Shown: positions 18,171-28,150, numbered from the stretch's first letter. The stretch is 64,000 nt of DNA from Cognataquiflexum rubidum (GCF_022538115.1 NZ_JAKZAL010000015.1:1-64000); one strand, 5' to 3'. Notes: generated by a model from the letters alone, not told the origin. Numbers and translations: made by a program.

Positions 18171-19124
18171 GTGAAAAAGAGGATCCGCTTATTATCGATC
18201 AGATTTACCAGAAAAGCTAAGTTTCTTAGAAAATTTCATCTCGGAAATCCTGACCAAAACCTTTACGATGTAGGCAGGATATTCATGTTTCAGATGCGGA
18301 AAGATGAAATTACAGAAAGGGCCGGTGCCATGGCCTTCAGTTTTACAGTAGCGATGTTTCCGCTTCTACTTTTTCTATTGAATATGATTCCTTATGTAGG
18401 CTTGTTTTTTCCCAATGTGACGACACAAAACATCCTGCTATTCATCGCGGAATTTATCCCATCCAGTGTCTACCAGGAAGCTGAAGCTACGATCATGGAT
18501 ATTGTCAGCAAACCAAGACAGAGTTTATTGTCCCTTGGTTTTTTTCTTGCCTTATTCTTATCCACGAATGGGGTGGTTTCTATGATGAATGCCTTTAACG
18601 CGGTCTACAGGACAAAAGAAAACAGATCTTTTTGGATGACTAGAATCATTGCTGTCAGTATCGTGATGGTCTTGGTTTTGGCCATATGCGGGGCGGTATT
18701 GATCATGATTCTTGGAGGAAGTATTCTTTACCGGATTTCGGAGTGGGACATGGTCTCCAGCAACCTTTATATTTATATGCTGACCTTCTTTCGGTTTTTA
18801 GTTTTGTTGTCTGTTTTCTTAATCGCTACAGCTTTTATTTTTCGGTTTGCTCCTGCTGTCCATGACAAATGGAAGTTTTTTTCTACAGGATCTCTCACAG
18901 GAGGCATTTTGATCACCTTCGGGTTTTATCTTTTTTCTTTCTACCTGAATAATTTCGCTACCTACAATAAGCTTTACGGCTCCATCGGTGCAATGATTGC
19001 AGTCATGCTTTGGCTGTTTATCACTTCCCTGATTATCCTGGTGAGTTTTGAGATCAATGTAAGTCTGGACAAAGCTGCCGGTAGACATCTTGTCACAAAA
19101 GGGGTGGTTGAAGAAAAAATATGA
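18171..19124 (+). CDS. YihY/BrkB family inner-membrane protein
   Basis: 317 residues. Six-helix membrane protein of the YihY (formerly RNase BN) family. Hallmarks: ERAGAMAFSFTVAMFPLLLF at the first helix, SLGFFLALFLSTNGVVSMMNAFN, and C-terminal LYGSIGAMIAVMLWLFITSLIIL. The start is a GTG (18171), which preserves the soluble N-terminal segment normal for the family. Function of the family is not settled. Confidence 0.88.
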   Translation: MKKRIRLLSIRFTRKAKFLRKFHLGNPDQNLYDVGRIFMFQMRKDEITERAGAMAFSFTVAMFPLLLFLLNMIPYVGLFFPNVTTQNILLFIAEFIPSSVYQEAEATIMDIVSKPRQSLLSLGFFLALFLSTNGVVSMMNAFNAVYRTKENRSFWMTRIIAVSIVMVLVLAICGAVLIMILGGSILYRISEWDMVSSNLYIYMLTFFRFLVLLSVFLIATAFIFRFAPAVHDKWKFFSTGSLTGGILITFGFYLFSFYLNNFATYNKLYGSIGAMIAVMLWLFITSLIILVSFEINVSLDKAAGRHLVTKGVVEEKI

Positions 19125-19211
19125 TTTTAATCATGATTATATAGTATTTTCATCAAGTTTGGAGTCCTCTAGGCATTCTAATTTTGTACCTGATTCAAAA
19201 AACCGTTTTCT

Positions 19212-21308
19212 ATGGAAACCAACAAAAGCATTTTTATTGCCACAACACAACCCTTTAGCGGAAAATCAATCGTTGCACTCGGATTGGTCGATATGCTGCT
19301 TTCCAAAGCACACAAGATCGGATATTTCAAACCCATCATCAACCACAATCCCGGAGTCAAAAAGGACCCTCATTTCGAAACACTCATACAACATTTCAAA
19401 CTTCCGATCCAATACGAAAAATCATACGGATACACCAGAGAAGAGGCAAATCATCTCATCGAAGCGGGACAGCAGGGAGAAATCATTGATACCATTATCA
19501 GCAAATACAAAGTCCTGGAAGAAGAATATGATTTCACAATCATTGAAGGAAGTGATTTTTTGGGAGAAGGGACAGCTTTTGAATTTGATGCCAACCTTGC
19601 CATTGCAAAAAACCTAGGTTCACCTGTTATTATCGTCCTATCGGGAGATGGTAAATCGGCGGCACAGGTAGTCACCTCAGCCATAGTGACTATCAACAAT
19701 TTCCTGCAAAGAAAAGTAAAAGTGTTGGCAGTGGTCATCAACAAGGTGGATGATGAATTCCGAAAAGAAATCAAAAAGAGCCTGCAAAGCCAATTGAATA
19801 AGGATATCATCTTGGCTGTGATTCCAAAAATACAGGAACTCAAAAGCCCTTCCATGAAAGAAATCAAAGAACACCTTGGCGCAGAAGTCATGTTTGGAGA
19901 ACAATTTCTTTCTAATCCCGTGGACCACTTCATTTTTGGTGCGATGCAGATTTCAAACTTTCTCAAACACATCAAAAAGAATGTCCTGATCGTCACACCT
20001 GCAGACAGGGCGGATATCATCTTGGCTTCCCTTCAGGCCAATCATTCCCAAAACTTCCCAAGGATGGCCGGAATGGTATTGACCGGGGGTTTTGAAATCG
20101 CTGATTCCGTCATCAAATTGATCGAAGGCTCAGATGTAAACCTTCCTATGTTGAGAGTGGACGATCCCTCTTTTTATGCTGCGACCAAAGTAGCCGCGAT
20201 CCATTCCAAGATCAGTCCAGACTGCCCTGACAAGATCATGGGAGCGATCAATACTTTTAGAAAATATATTGACACAGAAGCCCTAGAGAAAGAAATGATC
20301 AATTTCGTGGGTGTCGGCATGACCCCAAGGATGTTTCAGTTTCAGCTTGTCAAATGGGCGAAAAACAAAAAGAAACACATCGTATTGCCGGAAGGAAAAG
20401 ACGATAGGATATTGAAGGCCGCTGACCGACTTGTGAAGCAAAAAGTGGTGAAAATAACCCTTCTTGGCAATGTTCAGGAAATCTTAGCGAGCATCAGCAG
20501 GCTTGGTTTGAACCTTACCAAGGACAATTGTCAGATTATCAATCCACAGGATTCTTCCAATTTTGAAGATTATGCCAATACCCTCTACGAGCTCCGAAAA
20601 GGAAAAAATATGCCATTGGAGGTCGCCCGTGACCTGATGACCGATGGGGCCTATTACGGAACAATGATGGTTCATAAAGGCCACGCTGACGGAATGGTCT
20701 CCGGAGCAATCCATACCACAGCACATACCATTCGGCCTGCGCTTCAGTTTATCAAAACAAAGACAGGCATCTCCTTGGTATCTTCTGTTTTCTTCATGTG
20801 CCTTCCTGACAGGGTGACGGTATTTGGTGATTGCGCCATCAATATCAACCCAACTTCTGAAGAATTGGCGGAAATAGCCATTTCCTCCGCAGACACCAGT
20901 AAACGGTTTGGAATCGAACCGAGAGTAGCCATGCTATCCTATTCCTCCGGTGAATCAGGAACAGGGGAAGATGTAGAAAAAGTCAGAAAAGCGACTGAAA
21001 TCGTGAAAGAAAAAAGACCCGATATTAAAGTAGAAGGCCCTATACAATACGATGCAGCCGTGGACCCGGTGACAGGACGCCAAAAAATGCCCAATTCAAA
21101 GGTCGCAGGAAATGCCTCTGTTTTGATTTTCCCTGATCTCAACACAGGGAACAATACCTACAAAGCAGTCCAAAGGGAAACCGGCGCAGTCGCCATCGGG
21201 CCGATGCTTCAGGGACTCAATAAACCTGTCAATGACCTTAGCCGCGGCTGTACCGTCGATGATGTGTTCAACACTGTCGTGATCACAGCCATTCAAGCTC
21301 AAGAATAG
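19212..21308 (+). CDS. pta: Phosphate acetyltransferase (long form)
   Basis: 698 residues. Interconverts acetyl-CoA and acetyl phosphate. Domain order of the long form: N-terminal P-loop/BioD-like domain (ATTQPFSGKSIVALGLVD, residues 9-26), DRTGG domain in the middle (about 215-325), and C-terminal PTA_PTB catalytic domain (about 375-695) with LPEGKDDR, GMVSGAIHTTAHTIRPA and ARMLSYSSGESG-like motifs. Acetate kinase is not adjacent. A strong terminator follows. Confidence 0.95.
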   Translation: METNKSIFIATTQPFSGKSIVALGLVDMLLSKAHKIGYFKPIINHNPGVKKDPHFETLIQHFKLPIQYEKSYGYTREEANHLIEAGQQGEIIDTIISKYKVLEEEYDFTIIEGSDFLGEGTAFEFDANLAIAKNLGSPVIIVLSGDGKSAAQVVTSAIVTINNFLQRKVKVLAVVINKVDDEFRKEIKKSLQSQLNKDIILAVIPKIQELKSPSMKEIKEHLGAEVMFGEQFLSNPVDHFIFGAMQISNFLKHIKKNVLIVTPADRADIILASLQANHSQNFPRMAGMVLTGGFEIADSVIKLIEGSDVNLPMLRVDDPSFYAATKVAAIHSKISPDCPDKIMGAINTFRKYIDTEALEKEMINFVGVGMTPRMFQFQLVKWAKNKKKHIVLPEGKDDRILKAADRLVKQKVVKITLLGNVQEILASISRLGLNLTKDNCQIINPQDSSNFEDYANTLYELRKGKNMPLEVARDLMTDGAYYGTMMVHKGHADGMVSGAIHTTAHTIRPALQFIKTKTGISLVSSVFFMCLPDRVTVFGDCAININPTSEELAEIAISSADTSKRFGIEPRVAMLSYSSGESGTGEDVEKVRKATEIVKEKRPDIKVEGPIQYDAAVDPVTGRQKMPNSKVAGNASVLIFPDLNTGNNTYKAVQRETGAVAIGPMLQGLNKPVNDLSRGCTVDDVFNTVVITAIQAQE

Positions 21309-21328
21309 TTTTCTCTTAAAATATATTT

Positions 21329-21368
21329 GGTTTGAGAATTGATTTTTATCGGTTCTCAAACCTTTTTT
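21329..21368 (+). terminator. Rho-independent terminator of pta
   Basis: GGTTTGAGAA / TTCTCAAACC, a perfect 10-bp stem with a 14-nt loop, followed by six T (21363-21368). Lies 20 bp after the pta stop. Confidence 0.88.
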
Positions 21369-21381
21369 ATTAAGTTCCCCC

Positions 21382-21753
21382 ATGAATTCTACTGTTTCTA
21401 TTTACGAATCCCTCGGTGAGGAAAAGATAAAGTTGATAGTCCGTTATTTCTATGAGAATGTGGCAGACTTTAAAGAGTTGCGAAAGCTCTACCCCGAGGA
21501 TTTGGCACCCGCAGAAGAAAGGCTATTTTTGTTCCTCATCCATGTATTTGGTGGACCTCATACCTACCTGGAGCAACGGGGACACCCCATGCTTCGCAAA
21601 AGACATTTCCAATGGCCAATCGACGGCGATATGAGAAACTCCTGGCTTAACTGCATGCTTTCGGCGATCGAAAAAGTAGAAATGGACACTGAAATAAAAG
21701 ATGCTTTACAAGGATATTTTGTCAAGGTAGCTAACCATATGATCAATCAATAA
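21382..21753 (+). CDS. Truncated hemoglobin (group II-like globin)
   Basis: 123 residues, the size of a 2-on-2 globin. It has SIYESLGEEKIKLIVRYFYENV at the start, LFLIHVFGGPHTYLEQRGHPMLRKRHFQWPI around the heme (proximal His in KRHF, about residue 74), and a final helix. The GxPHxYxxxRGHPMLRxRH pattern is typical of group II truncated globins, which bind O2 or NO. First gene of a tight plus-strand operon with plsC and gatC (3-bp gap to plsC). Confidence 0.88.
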   Translation: MNSTVSIYESLGEEKIKLIVRYFYENVADFKELRKLYPEDLAPAEERLFLFLIHVFGGPHTYLEQRGHPMLRKRHFQWPIDGDMRNSWLNCMLSAIEKVEMDTEIKDALQGYFVKVANHMINQ

Positions 21754-21756
21754 ACC

Positions 21757-22521
21757 ATGGTTGTAATTAAGAAGATTTATTCCATTTATGCTTTTTTGAT
21801 CTTTGGATTGACATTTCTTTTACTTTTCCCCTTATTTCTGATTTGTATCTGGATTCCAAATTGGGAGAAATACGGTCGGAAAATCAATCAGTTTTGGGCC
21901 AACCTGTTCTTTTTTCTGATCTTTATGCCCATCAAAGTGGAAGGGAAGGAAAATATTAAAAAAGGACAACCCTACATCTTTGCAGCAAACCATTTCTCCT
22001 ACCTTGATATCGCCATGATGGGATTTATTCCGGGCGATGTGGTATATATCGGCAAAAGCTCCATCCGGAAAGTCCCTCTTTTTGGTTATTATTTCAAAAA
22101 ACTGCATATAGCCGTCAACAGATCCAGCATCAAAAGCCGTAGTGAAGTGTTGGTAAGGGCAAAAAATGCAATTTCCAAAGGAAGCAGCATTGTGATTTTT
22201 CCTGAAGGGGGTATCACCACAGGGATGCCTCCGCACATGAACAAGTTCAAGGATGGGGCATTTAGTCTTGCGATAGACAAACAAATACCATTGATTCCTG
22301 TCACTTTATCGTTTAATCATTTAATTTTGCCCGACGACGGGAGGCTTTTATTGAATTTTAAGAAAGGAAAAATTGTAATCCATCCCCCGATCCAGACGCT
22401 TGGCCTGACTTCCAAAGACCTTTCAAGCATCAAAAATAAATGTTACTACACCATTCAGGACCAACTTTGGGAAGACAACAACCTCTTGGATACTGAAAAA
22501 ACCATAATTCAGACTTTATGA
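21757..22521 (+). CDS. plsC: 1-acyl-sn-glycerol-3-phosphate acyltransferase, PlsC-like
   Basis: 254 residues. Acylates lysophosphatidate in phospholipid synthesis. N-terminal hydrophobic anchor (about 9-30), block I NHFSYLD (the HX4D catalytic motif, about residues 73-79), block II IGKSSIRKVPLFGYYF, block III FPEGGITTGMPPHMNKFKDG, block IV IPLIPVTL. The 4-bp ATGA overlap with gatC shows translational coupling. Confidence 0.9.
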   Translation: MVVIKKIYSIYAFLIFGLTFLLLFPLFLICIWIPNWEKYGRKINQFWANLFFFLIFMPIKVEGKENIKKGQPYIFAANHFSYLDIAMMGFIPGDVVYIGKSSIRKVPLFGYYFKKLHIAVNRSSIKSRSEVLVRAKNAISKGSSIVIFPEGGITTGMPPHMNKFKDGAFSLAIDKQIPLIPVTLSFNHLILPDDGRLLLNFKKGKIVIHPPIQTLGLTSKDLSSIKNKCYYTIQDQLWEDNNLLDTEKTIIQTL

Positions 22522-22805
22522 AAATTGATTTGAATACCGTAAAGAAAATCTCCCACCTCGCCAGACTTGAGTTTAACGAGGAAGGAGCAGAAAAAATCCA
22601 AAAAGACATGACCCAGATCCTTGATTGGGTGGAGCAACTCAATGAGGTTGATACAACAGGGATAGAGCCTATCACGACCATGTCTTCCGAAGTCAATGTG
22701 ATGAGAGAAGACGTCGTGGGAGAGCACCTTTCGCATGAAGCCGGTTTGCTCAATGCCCCACAGCGGGATTCGGATTACTTCAGGGTTCCAAAGGTACTCG
22801 AATAA
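22518..22805 (+). CDS. gatC: Asp-tRNA(Asn)/Glu-tRNA(Gln) amidotransferase subunit C
   Basis: 95 residues. GatC stabilises the GatA-GatB amidotransferase that makes Gln-tRNA(Gln) and/or Asn-tRNA(Asn). The N-terminus VKKISHLARLEFNEEGAEK and the segment VDTTGIEPITTMSS are typical, as is the Asp-rich C-terminus. gatA and gatB are not in the window. It overlaps plsC by 4 bp and the next gene by 1 bp (TAATG). Confidence 0.93.
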   Translation: MKIDLNTVKKISHLARLEFNEEGAEKIQKDMTQILDWVEQLNEVDTTGIEPITTMSSEVNVMREDVVGEHLSHEAGLLNAPQRDSDYFRVPKVLE

Positions 22806-25615
22806 TGCCGACAAAAAACACTCAAAAATTAGACAATATCATTATGAAAGGCCTTCCAATATCACTCTCGGTGGTAGGAGGCCTTTTCCTATTGTTCAGC
22901 AGTTTCGTTTGGGAACGTGGGATTATGCCTGTCCTTCCCGGAATATTTTCTGAAGCAGTCTCGGTTCCCGTGAAATTGGTACAGGTCGGGGGGGAATTGA
23001 TCAGGATTGAAATGGACAATTTTCTTTTGTTCCAAAATTTCGAATCCATTCCCGCGTTGGTTTACCCCTCACTCACCCTACTGTTTGGCAGCTTGGTATG
23101 GATACTTTTCAGTTTGGGACTTGCCCTGATCAGCAGCCTCAAAAAGCTTTACTTCACCGCGGCGACAGCTTTGGTGATCTTTCTGCTAGCATTTAGCGGA
23201 ATCAACGGTCTTAATATTGGAGGCATATCAAGCAATTATGCCTTGATTGGATTGATGGCAGGAATCATGATCCCATTGATCGGATTGTCCTTTTTTGCCC
23301 CCTCTTGGGGAATATTAAGAAGGTTTTTGGTAATCCTGATTTCAGGTTCTGCGACACTTTATCTTCTTACACAGGTATCTGAAATCCCATCTCCATGGCT
23401 TTGGCTCGGGGAAAACAGCGCTTTTCCTGCAGCAGTAGTATCAGTTGTTTTCCTCATGCACATCGGTCATGCGTTCATTTCCGGCAGTTCGATTCTATTG
23501 ATCAAGCTGAATAAAGGAACCGGGATCAAAATTACCTGGCATATCCTTTTCATCTTCCTGATCTATTTCTTTCTGGTCTTCTTTTCGTTTTTGGACCTTA
23601 CAGGTGAGGTTGATTTGCCTTTTCCAATCCTTCCTCCTGTGATCTTGATGCTGATCAGCGGATTGATTGGATATTATGTATTGCAGTATAAAATCGAACA
23701 GACAGATCAGGTATATAACCATCCTGATATTGGCAAATCTTTCTTTTGGATTGGCTATGCTTTGACCACATTCACCTGGGCTTGGGTTATCTTTAAGGAC
23801 AACCAACCGATGATTGAATTTTTCAACCATATTTTCATCTATGGTCAGGTGGCATTCAGCTTGCTGTTCTATTTGTACCTGATGGCCAATTTTTCCCAAA
23901 TTCTTAACTCGGGAAAAGACATAGAGAAAATCATTTTCAAGCCTCAATTTTTCGCCTATTTCCATATGAGAATCGGGGCAATCATGGCAGTGGTGGTATT
24001 GCTGATCTATGCGGATGGGATCGTTGGGGTGCAGTTGGCCTCGGGCAGTTCCAATATCAATGCTGAATATTATTACCAAACCGACCGTCCGTTGGAAGCG
24101 GCCATTCTTTATGAGAGCTCTTGGATCCAATACCGAAAAAACGACAAGGCAAAGAATACCGCTTCCCATTTGAGATTTTCGCTTAACCAAACCAATTTGG
24201 GAATGGAGAATCTCTATCAGGTATTTGACAATTCCCCCTCGGTCATCAACACACTTTTGCTCAGTTCCAAACTTCATGAACAGGAGAAAATCTTCGATGC
24301 TGTTTTTTACTTAGAAAGAGGTTTGAGTTACTTTCCTGGAAATCCATATTTGGCCAATAACCTTTCCCTCCTTTATTCCAAACTCAATAAACCGACTGAA
24401 GCAATTTCAATGATGGAAGAAATCGTTGACCAAGACCCTGTCCTTCAGTCCAATCTTCTTGCCTTAAAAGTCAAACATCAGGTCGAACAAGAAGATGCGG
24501 TTTCTATTCCCGATGATCAGATTTTCAAAATCAACTACCTGGTTTTTGAAAACAAAAAAGGAAACTTTGCTCCATTTGAGTTGGGTACAAATGACCTTTC
24601 AGAAAATTATTCTTTGAAAACAGCCCTTCTCCGAAACCAATGGACCAATAAGGTTACAGCACCGCTAGCCTCGGACCTGCCTATCATTGATTCCCTTGTG
24701 GCCAAAGCGCAGGTGAGTGTTGAAGAAATGAATCTTCGGGACACGAGGGTATTGAGGACGCTCCAAGAATCGTATATCAACGAAACGCTAAAATACCTCA
24801 ACGGTACCGCAATGGTTCTTCCCAATGCTGCAGGTTACTACCATTCCATTTCTGCCAAAATTTTGTATGGAGAATTGGATTTTGAGAAATCCTCGGTGGA
24901 CATTTTGGTGGCTCAGGAAAGAGGTTTTCAAAACTTTCAGCCCATTCACCTGGCCATTCTTTTTTTCGGTGGAAAACCTGCAGAAGCGCAGTTGATTTCT
25001 CAAAAATTTGCTGTTCCATTTCCTGATTGGATGGTCTGGGATGAAAACGGGAATTTGGCAGAAAATCCGAAGACAGTCTATTTTGATAAATCAGCAAAAT
25101 TGCATCGTGCAATGCCTTCTGATTTCATGAATCATCTGGAAGAAATCCAAGACCCAAAATTCAAGTCGGAATATGCTTTTAAAGTATTGCTACACAAAAT
25201 GCATTGGCTGAATTCCTCTGATTTTGAGAAAGTCAAGAATATTCTGCTTCAAAACCTTGGAGATATATGGTCTTCTGAAGATTTGGATTCTTGGTATTCA
25301 TTTGTGATCAAAGAAGAAAAAACAGAACTGACGGAAAAAACCCAAGCATTGATCAAACCAGATCTGGACCTGGGTCGAAATGCATATTGGGTTCCCTTGA
25401 TGTTGAAAAAAGTAAAGGCCGAATCCGATGACCTGAAGAAATACGAGATCCTGCAGGACGCGATCCAATTTTCCAAAGACCCGATGCTTTGGATCCAATA
25501 TGTGAAGCAAAGCAGGAAACTCGGACTCGACAGCTATGCAAGCAGTGCGCTGATGGAAATGCAAGGCTGGTTGACTATTTCCCAAATTGAAAAACTGCAA
25601 TTGGAAAACTTATAG
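22805..25615 (+). CDS. Large multi-spanning membrane protein with TPR-like C-terminal half, unknown
   Basis: 936 residues of no family I recognise. Residues 1-410 hold about 11 hydrophobic helices. From about residue 412 the protein is soluble and shows TPR-like pairs (AEYYYQTDRPLEAAILYESS, KIFDAVFYLERGLSYFPGNPYLANNL, KPTEAISMMEEIVDQDP). With an odd helix count and no signal peptide, the large C-terminal part would lie on the side opposite to the N-terminus, probably periplasmic; this is inference. The start codon overlaps the gatC stop by 1 bp, so it is translated from the plsC-gatC mRNA. Confidence 0.8.
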   Translation: MPTKNTQKLDNIIMKGLPISLSVVGGLFLLFSSFVWERGIMPVLPGIFSEAVSVPVKLVQVGGELIRIEMDNFLLFQNFESIPALVYPSLTLLFGSLVWILFSLGLALISSLKKLYFTAATALVIFLLAFSGINGLNIGGISSNYALIGLMAGIMIPLIGLSFFAPSWGILRRFLVILISGSATLYLLTQVSEIPSPWLWLGENSAFPAAVVSVVFLMHIGHAFISGSSILLIKLNKGTGIKITWHILFIFLIYFFLVFFSFLDLTGEVDLPFPILPPVILMLISGLIGYYVLQYKIEQTDQVYNHPDIGKSFFWIGYALTTFTWAWVIFKDNQPMIEFFNHIFIYGQVAFSLLFYLYLMANFSQILNSGKDIEKIIFKPQFFAYFHMRIGAIMAVVVLLIYADGIVGVQLASGSSNINAEYYYQTDRPLEAAILYESSWIQYRKNDKAKNTASHLRFSLNQTNLGMENLYQVFDNSPSVINTLLLSSKLHEQEKIFDAVFYLERGLSYFPGNPYLANNLSLLYSKLNKPTEAISMMEEIVDQDPVLQSNLLALKVKHQVEQEDAVSIPDDQIFKINYLVFENKKGNFAPFELGTNDLSENYSLKTALLRNQWTNKVTAPLASDLPIIDSLVAKAQVSVEEMNLRDTRVLRTLQESYINETLKYLNGTAMVLPNAAGYYHSISAKILYGELDFEKSSVDILVAQERGFQNFQPIHLAILFFGGKPAEAQLISQKFAVPFPDWMVWDENGNLAENPKTVYFDKSAKLHRAMPSDFMNHLEEIQDPKFKSEYAFKVLLHKMHWLNSSDFEKVKNILLQNLGDIWSSEDLDSWYSFVIKEEKTELTEKTQALIKPDLDLGRNAYWVPLMLKKVKAESDDLKKYEILQDAIQFSKDPMLWIQYVKQSRKLGLDSYASSALMEMQGWLTISQIEKLQLENL

Positions 25616-25695
25616 CACCTTTTATCGTAATCTTGAAGTAAAGTTTTTTGCTACAGATCTTTTCCATTAATTTAAGACTTTAAAATTATTTGCCG

Positions 25696-26418
25696 ATGAC
25701 TAAGATAATAGAAACCACCGCAATCAGTAAAACCTATAAAATGGGTGCGGAAATAGTAGAAGCGCTAAAATCCATATCCATTACAGTCAACAAAGGCGAA
25801 TATGTGGCTTTTATGGGTCCCTCAGGTTCAGGAAAATCAACTTTGATGAACATCATAGGTTGTTTGGATTCTCCCACCACGGGTTCTTATGTCCTCAATG
25901 GAAAGGACGTCAGTGACATGACCGAAAATGAGCTTGCAGAAATCAGAAACAAAGAAATCGGATTTGTATTCCAGACTTTTAACCTTCTTCCAAGAGCCAC
26001 TTGCCTGGACAATGTGGCGCTTCCATTGATCTACGCAGGATATAACAAATCCGACAGGCAGGAAATGGCGAATCAGGCATTGAAAAACGTAGAACTTGGC
26101 GACCGGGTCCACCACAAGCCAAACGAACTTTCAGGTGGTCAGAGACAAAGGGTTGCCATCGCCCGTGCCTTGGTCAATAACCCAAGTATCATCTTGGCCG
26201 ATGAACCTACCGGTAACCTGGATTCCAAGACTTCTTATGGTATCATGGAGCTTTTCCACGAACTCCACCAAAAAGGAAATACCATCATCATGGTAACCCA
26301 CGAAGATGACATCGCCCATTATGCCCATAGGATTATCCGATTGAGGGATGGGCTTGTAGAATCAGATACTGTCAATCCAAATCCTACAAGAGGAATTTCA
26401 ATGTTGGTATCTGAGTAA
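25696..26418 (+). CDS. ABC transporter ATP-binding protein, LolD/MacB type
   Basis: 240 residues. Walker [10 protein letters not shown] (about 43-51), Q-loop [19 protein letters not shown], signature [19 protein letters not shown], Walker [13 protein letters not shown]-loop VTHED. The FNLL after the Q-loop and the [11 protein letters not shown] region place it in the LolD/MacB/FtsE family, which pairs with FtsX/MacB-like permeases for lipoprotein release or export. No permease gene is adjacent. The start is ATG 25696; a TTG at 25690 is two codons upstream. Confidence 0.92.
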   Translation: MTKIIETTAISKTYKMGAEIVEALKSISITVNKGEYVAFMGPSGSGKSTLMNIIGCLDSPTTGSYVLNGKDVSDMTENELAEIRNKEIGFVFQTFNLLPRATCLDNVALPLIYAGYNKSDRQEMANQALKNVELGDRVHHKPNELSGGQRQRVAIARALVNNPSIILADEPTGNLDSKTSYGIMELFHELHQKGNTIIMVTHEDDIAHYAHRIIRLRDGLVESDTVNPNPTRGISMLVSE

Positions 26419-26447
26419 ATTCGTGAAGCTTTTATAAATCTTTATGT

Positions 26448-26455
26448 TATTTTTG
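26448..26455 (+). promoter_or_regulatory. Bacteroidota -7 box candidate for the adenosyltransferase gene
   Basis: TATTTTTG fits TAnnTTTG, 43 bp before ATG 26499, in the short gap after the ABC ATPase gene. Confidence 0.4.
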
Positions 26456-26498
26456 TGGCTGGATAGAGAAAGGCCAGCTTAGATACAATTTTGCTTCC

Positions 26499-27047
26499 AT
26501 GAAAATATACACCAAAACCGGAGACACGGGAAAGACTTCATTGTTGGGAGGCCGGAGGGTTTCAAAAGCAGAATTAAGAATTGATGCCTATGGCACAGTA
26601 GATGAACTCAACAGTTTCATCGGATTGCTCCGTGATCAGGAAATCAACAAAAAAAGAGAGACACTTCTCAAAGAAATCCAAGACAGGCTTTTTACTATCG
26701 GTGCTACCTTGGCCTCCGAACCGGGAAAAGAAAATATTAAAAAGCCCGATCTTCATGAAGAGGACCTGGAACTTTTGGAAAAGGAAATTGATGAAATGGA
26801 AACCCAATTGCCACAATTGCGGCATTTTATATTACCGGGAGGCCACCAAAGTGTATCTTTTTGCCACGTGGCCAGGACAGTATGCAGAAGGACAGAGCGC
26901 TGTGTCATTGACCTGATGGAGATAGAGCATGTAGATGAAATAATCGTAAAATATTTAAACCGGCTTTCTGATTATCTTTTTGTATTGGGAAGGTTAATTG
27001 CCCAAGAGTTAGGAGTTGAGGAGGTTACTTGGAAGCCCAGAATCTAA
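26499..27047 (+). CDS. Corrinoid adenosyltransferase, PduO type
   Basis: 182 residues. Transfers adenosyl from ATP to cob(I)alamin to form adenosylcobalamin. The N-terminal signature KIYTKTGDTGKTSLLGGRRVSK is the ATP-binding loop; AYGTVDELNSFIG follows, and ARTVCRRTERCV plus LNRLSDYLFVLGR lie in the C-terminal helices. No other cobalamin gene is nearby, so it likely serves salvage of imported B12. ilvE starts 4 bp downstream. Confidence 0.93.
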   Translation: MKIYTKTGDTGKTSLLGGRRVSKAELRIDAYGTVDELNSFIGLLRDQEINKKRETLLKEIQDRLFTIGATLASEPGKENIKKPDLHEEDLELLEKEIDEMETQLPQLRHFILPGGHQSVSFCHVARTVCRRTERCVIDLMEIEHVDEIIVKYLNRLSDYLFVLGRLIAQELGVEEVTWKPRI

Positions 27048-27051
27048 TACC

Positions 27052-28119
27052 ATGAAAACAGCATTACAAATAGACATCACCAAAACGGGTGCATCCAGAC
27101 TCCATGAGACTGACTTTGACAACTTGGTGTTTGGAAAAACCATCAGCGACCACATGTTTGTGGCTGATTATGCAGATGGCGAATGGACCGACCTCCGCAT
27201 TGAGCCTTATGCGCCCCTTTCCCTCAATCCTTCCAATGCCACCCTTCATTATGGTCAATCTATTTTTGAAGGAATGAAAGCCTACAAAAATGAGGAAGGT
27301 GAAATCCTTCTTTTCAGGGCCGATGCCAATCAGAAGAGATTGAATGAATCGGCAAGAAGAATGTGTATTCCTGAAGTTCCTGAGGAGATTTTTATGGAAG
27401 GACTGATGACACTTTTGGATCTGGACAGGGCTTGGATTCCGAATAAACCCGGATATTCACTTTATATCAGGCCTTTTGTATTTGCCACGGATGACTATAT
27501 CGGTGTCAGGCCATCAGAAAAATATAAGTTTATGATCTTCACCTGCCCTGTTGGAAACTACTATTCCAAGCCTGTGGCAGTAAAAGTGGAGCAGAAATAT
27601 ACAAGGGCCATTGAAGGCGGTACAGGACAGGCGAAAGCTTCCGGCAACTATGCAGGCTCGCTGTATCCGGCGCTCTTGGCACAAAGAGAAGGCTACGACC
27701 AATTGCTTTGGACAGATGGTAAAACCCATCAATTCATCGAAGAAAGTGGTACGATGAATGTGATGTTTATGGTCAATGACACCATCATCACTGCACCGAC
27801 CCACACCGGGACTATCCTGAAAGGAATCACCCGAGATTCTGTCTTGTCCATCGCGAAAGAAATGGGTTATCCTGTAGAAGAGCGTTTTTTGAGTGTGACG
27901 GAACTGGAGAAAGCACTTACAGAGGGAAAACTTCAAGACGCATTTGGAACAGGCACTGCAGCAACCATTGCCCATATCTTCAAAATCAATATCCATGGAG
28001 AGGATTATATCCTTCCCGAAAAGCCATCCTATGCTTTTTCCCATCAGGTCCAGAAAACCCTCGATGACATCAAGTATGGCAAAAAAGAAGACAAACGGGG
28101 CTGGATTATCAAATTGTAA
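27052..28119 (+). CDS. ilvE: Branched-chain amino acid aminotransferase
   Basis: 355 residues, fold-type IV PLP enzyme that makes or breaks down Leu, Ile and Val. Motifs: LHYGQSIFEGMKAY (about 64-77), YIRPFVFATDDYIGV, the PLP lysine in GTGQAKASGNYAGS, EESGTMNVMF and GTGTAATIAHI. The length and sequence match the eukaryote-like/BCAT group common in Bacteroidota. ATG 27052 is used; a TTG at 27016 is in frame but overlaps the preceding gene. Followed by a strong terminator. Confidence 0.94.
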   Translation: MKTALQIDITKTGASRLHETDFDNLVFGKTISDHMFVADYADGEWTDLRIEPYAPLSLNPSNATLHYGQSIFEGMKAYKNEEGEILLFRADANQKRLNESARRMCIPEVPEEIFMEGLMTLLDLDRAWIPNKPGYSLYIRPFVFATDDYIGVRPSEKYKFMIFTCPVGNYYSKPVAVKVEQKYTRAIEGGTGQAKASGNYAGSLYPALLAQREGYDQLLWTDGKTHQFIEESGTMNVMFMVNDTIITAPTHTGTILKGITRDSVLSIAKEMGYPVEERFLSVTELEKALTEGKLQDAFGTGTAATIAHIFKINIHGEDYILPEKPSYAFSHQVQKTLDDIKYGKKEDKRGWIIKL

Positions 28120-28150
28120 AAGAAAGCTGATATTAAATCAGAATAATAAA

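Noticed and set aside
19090-19617. Plus-strand open frame of 175 codons across the YihY-pta gap
   Set aside because: Overlaps the end of YihY and the N-terminal P-loop of pta in another frame; both are well supported.
19451-20020. Minus-strand open frame of 189 codons inside pta
   Set aside because: Pta is a full-length conserved enzyme here; the reverse frame is a shadow.
23495-24277. Long minus-strand open frame of 260 codons
   Set aside because: Antisense to the 936-residue protein, with no domain, and rich in His/Gln/Asp as expected from the complement of a hydrophobic coding strand.
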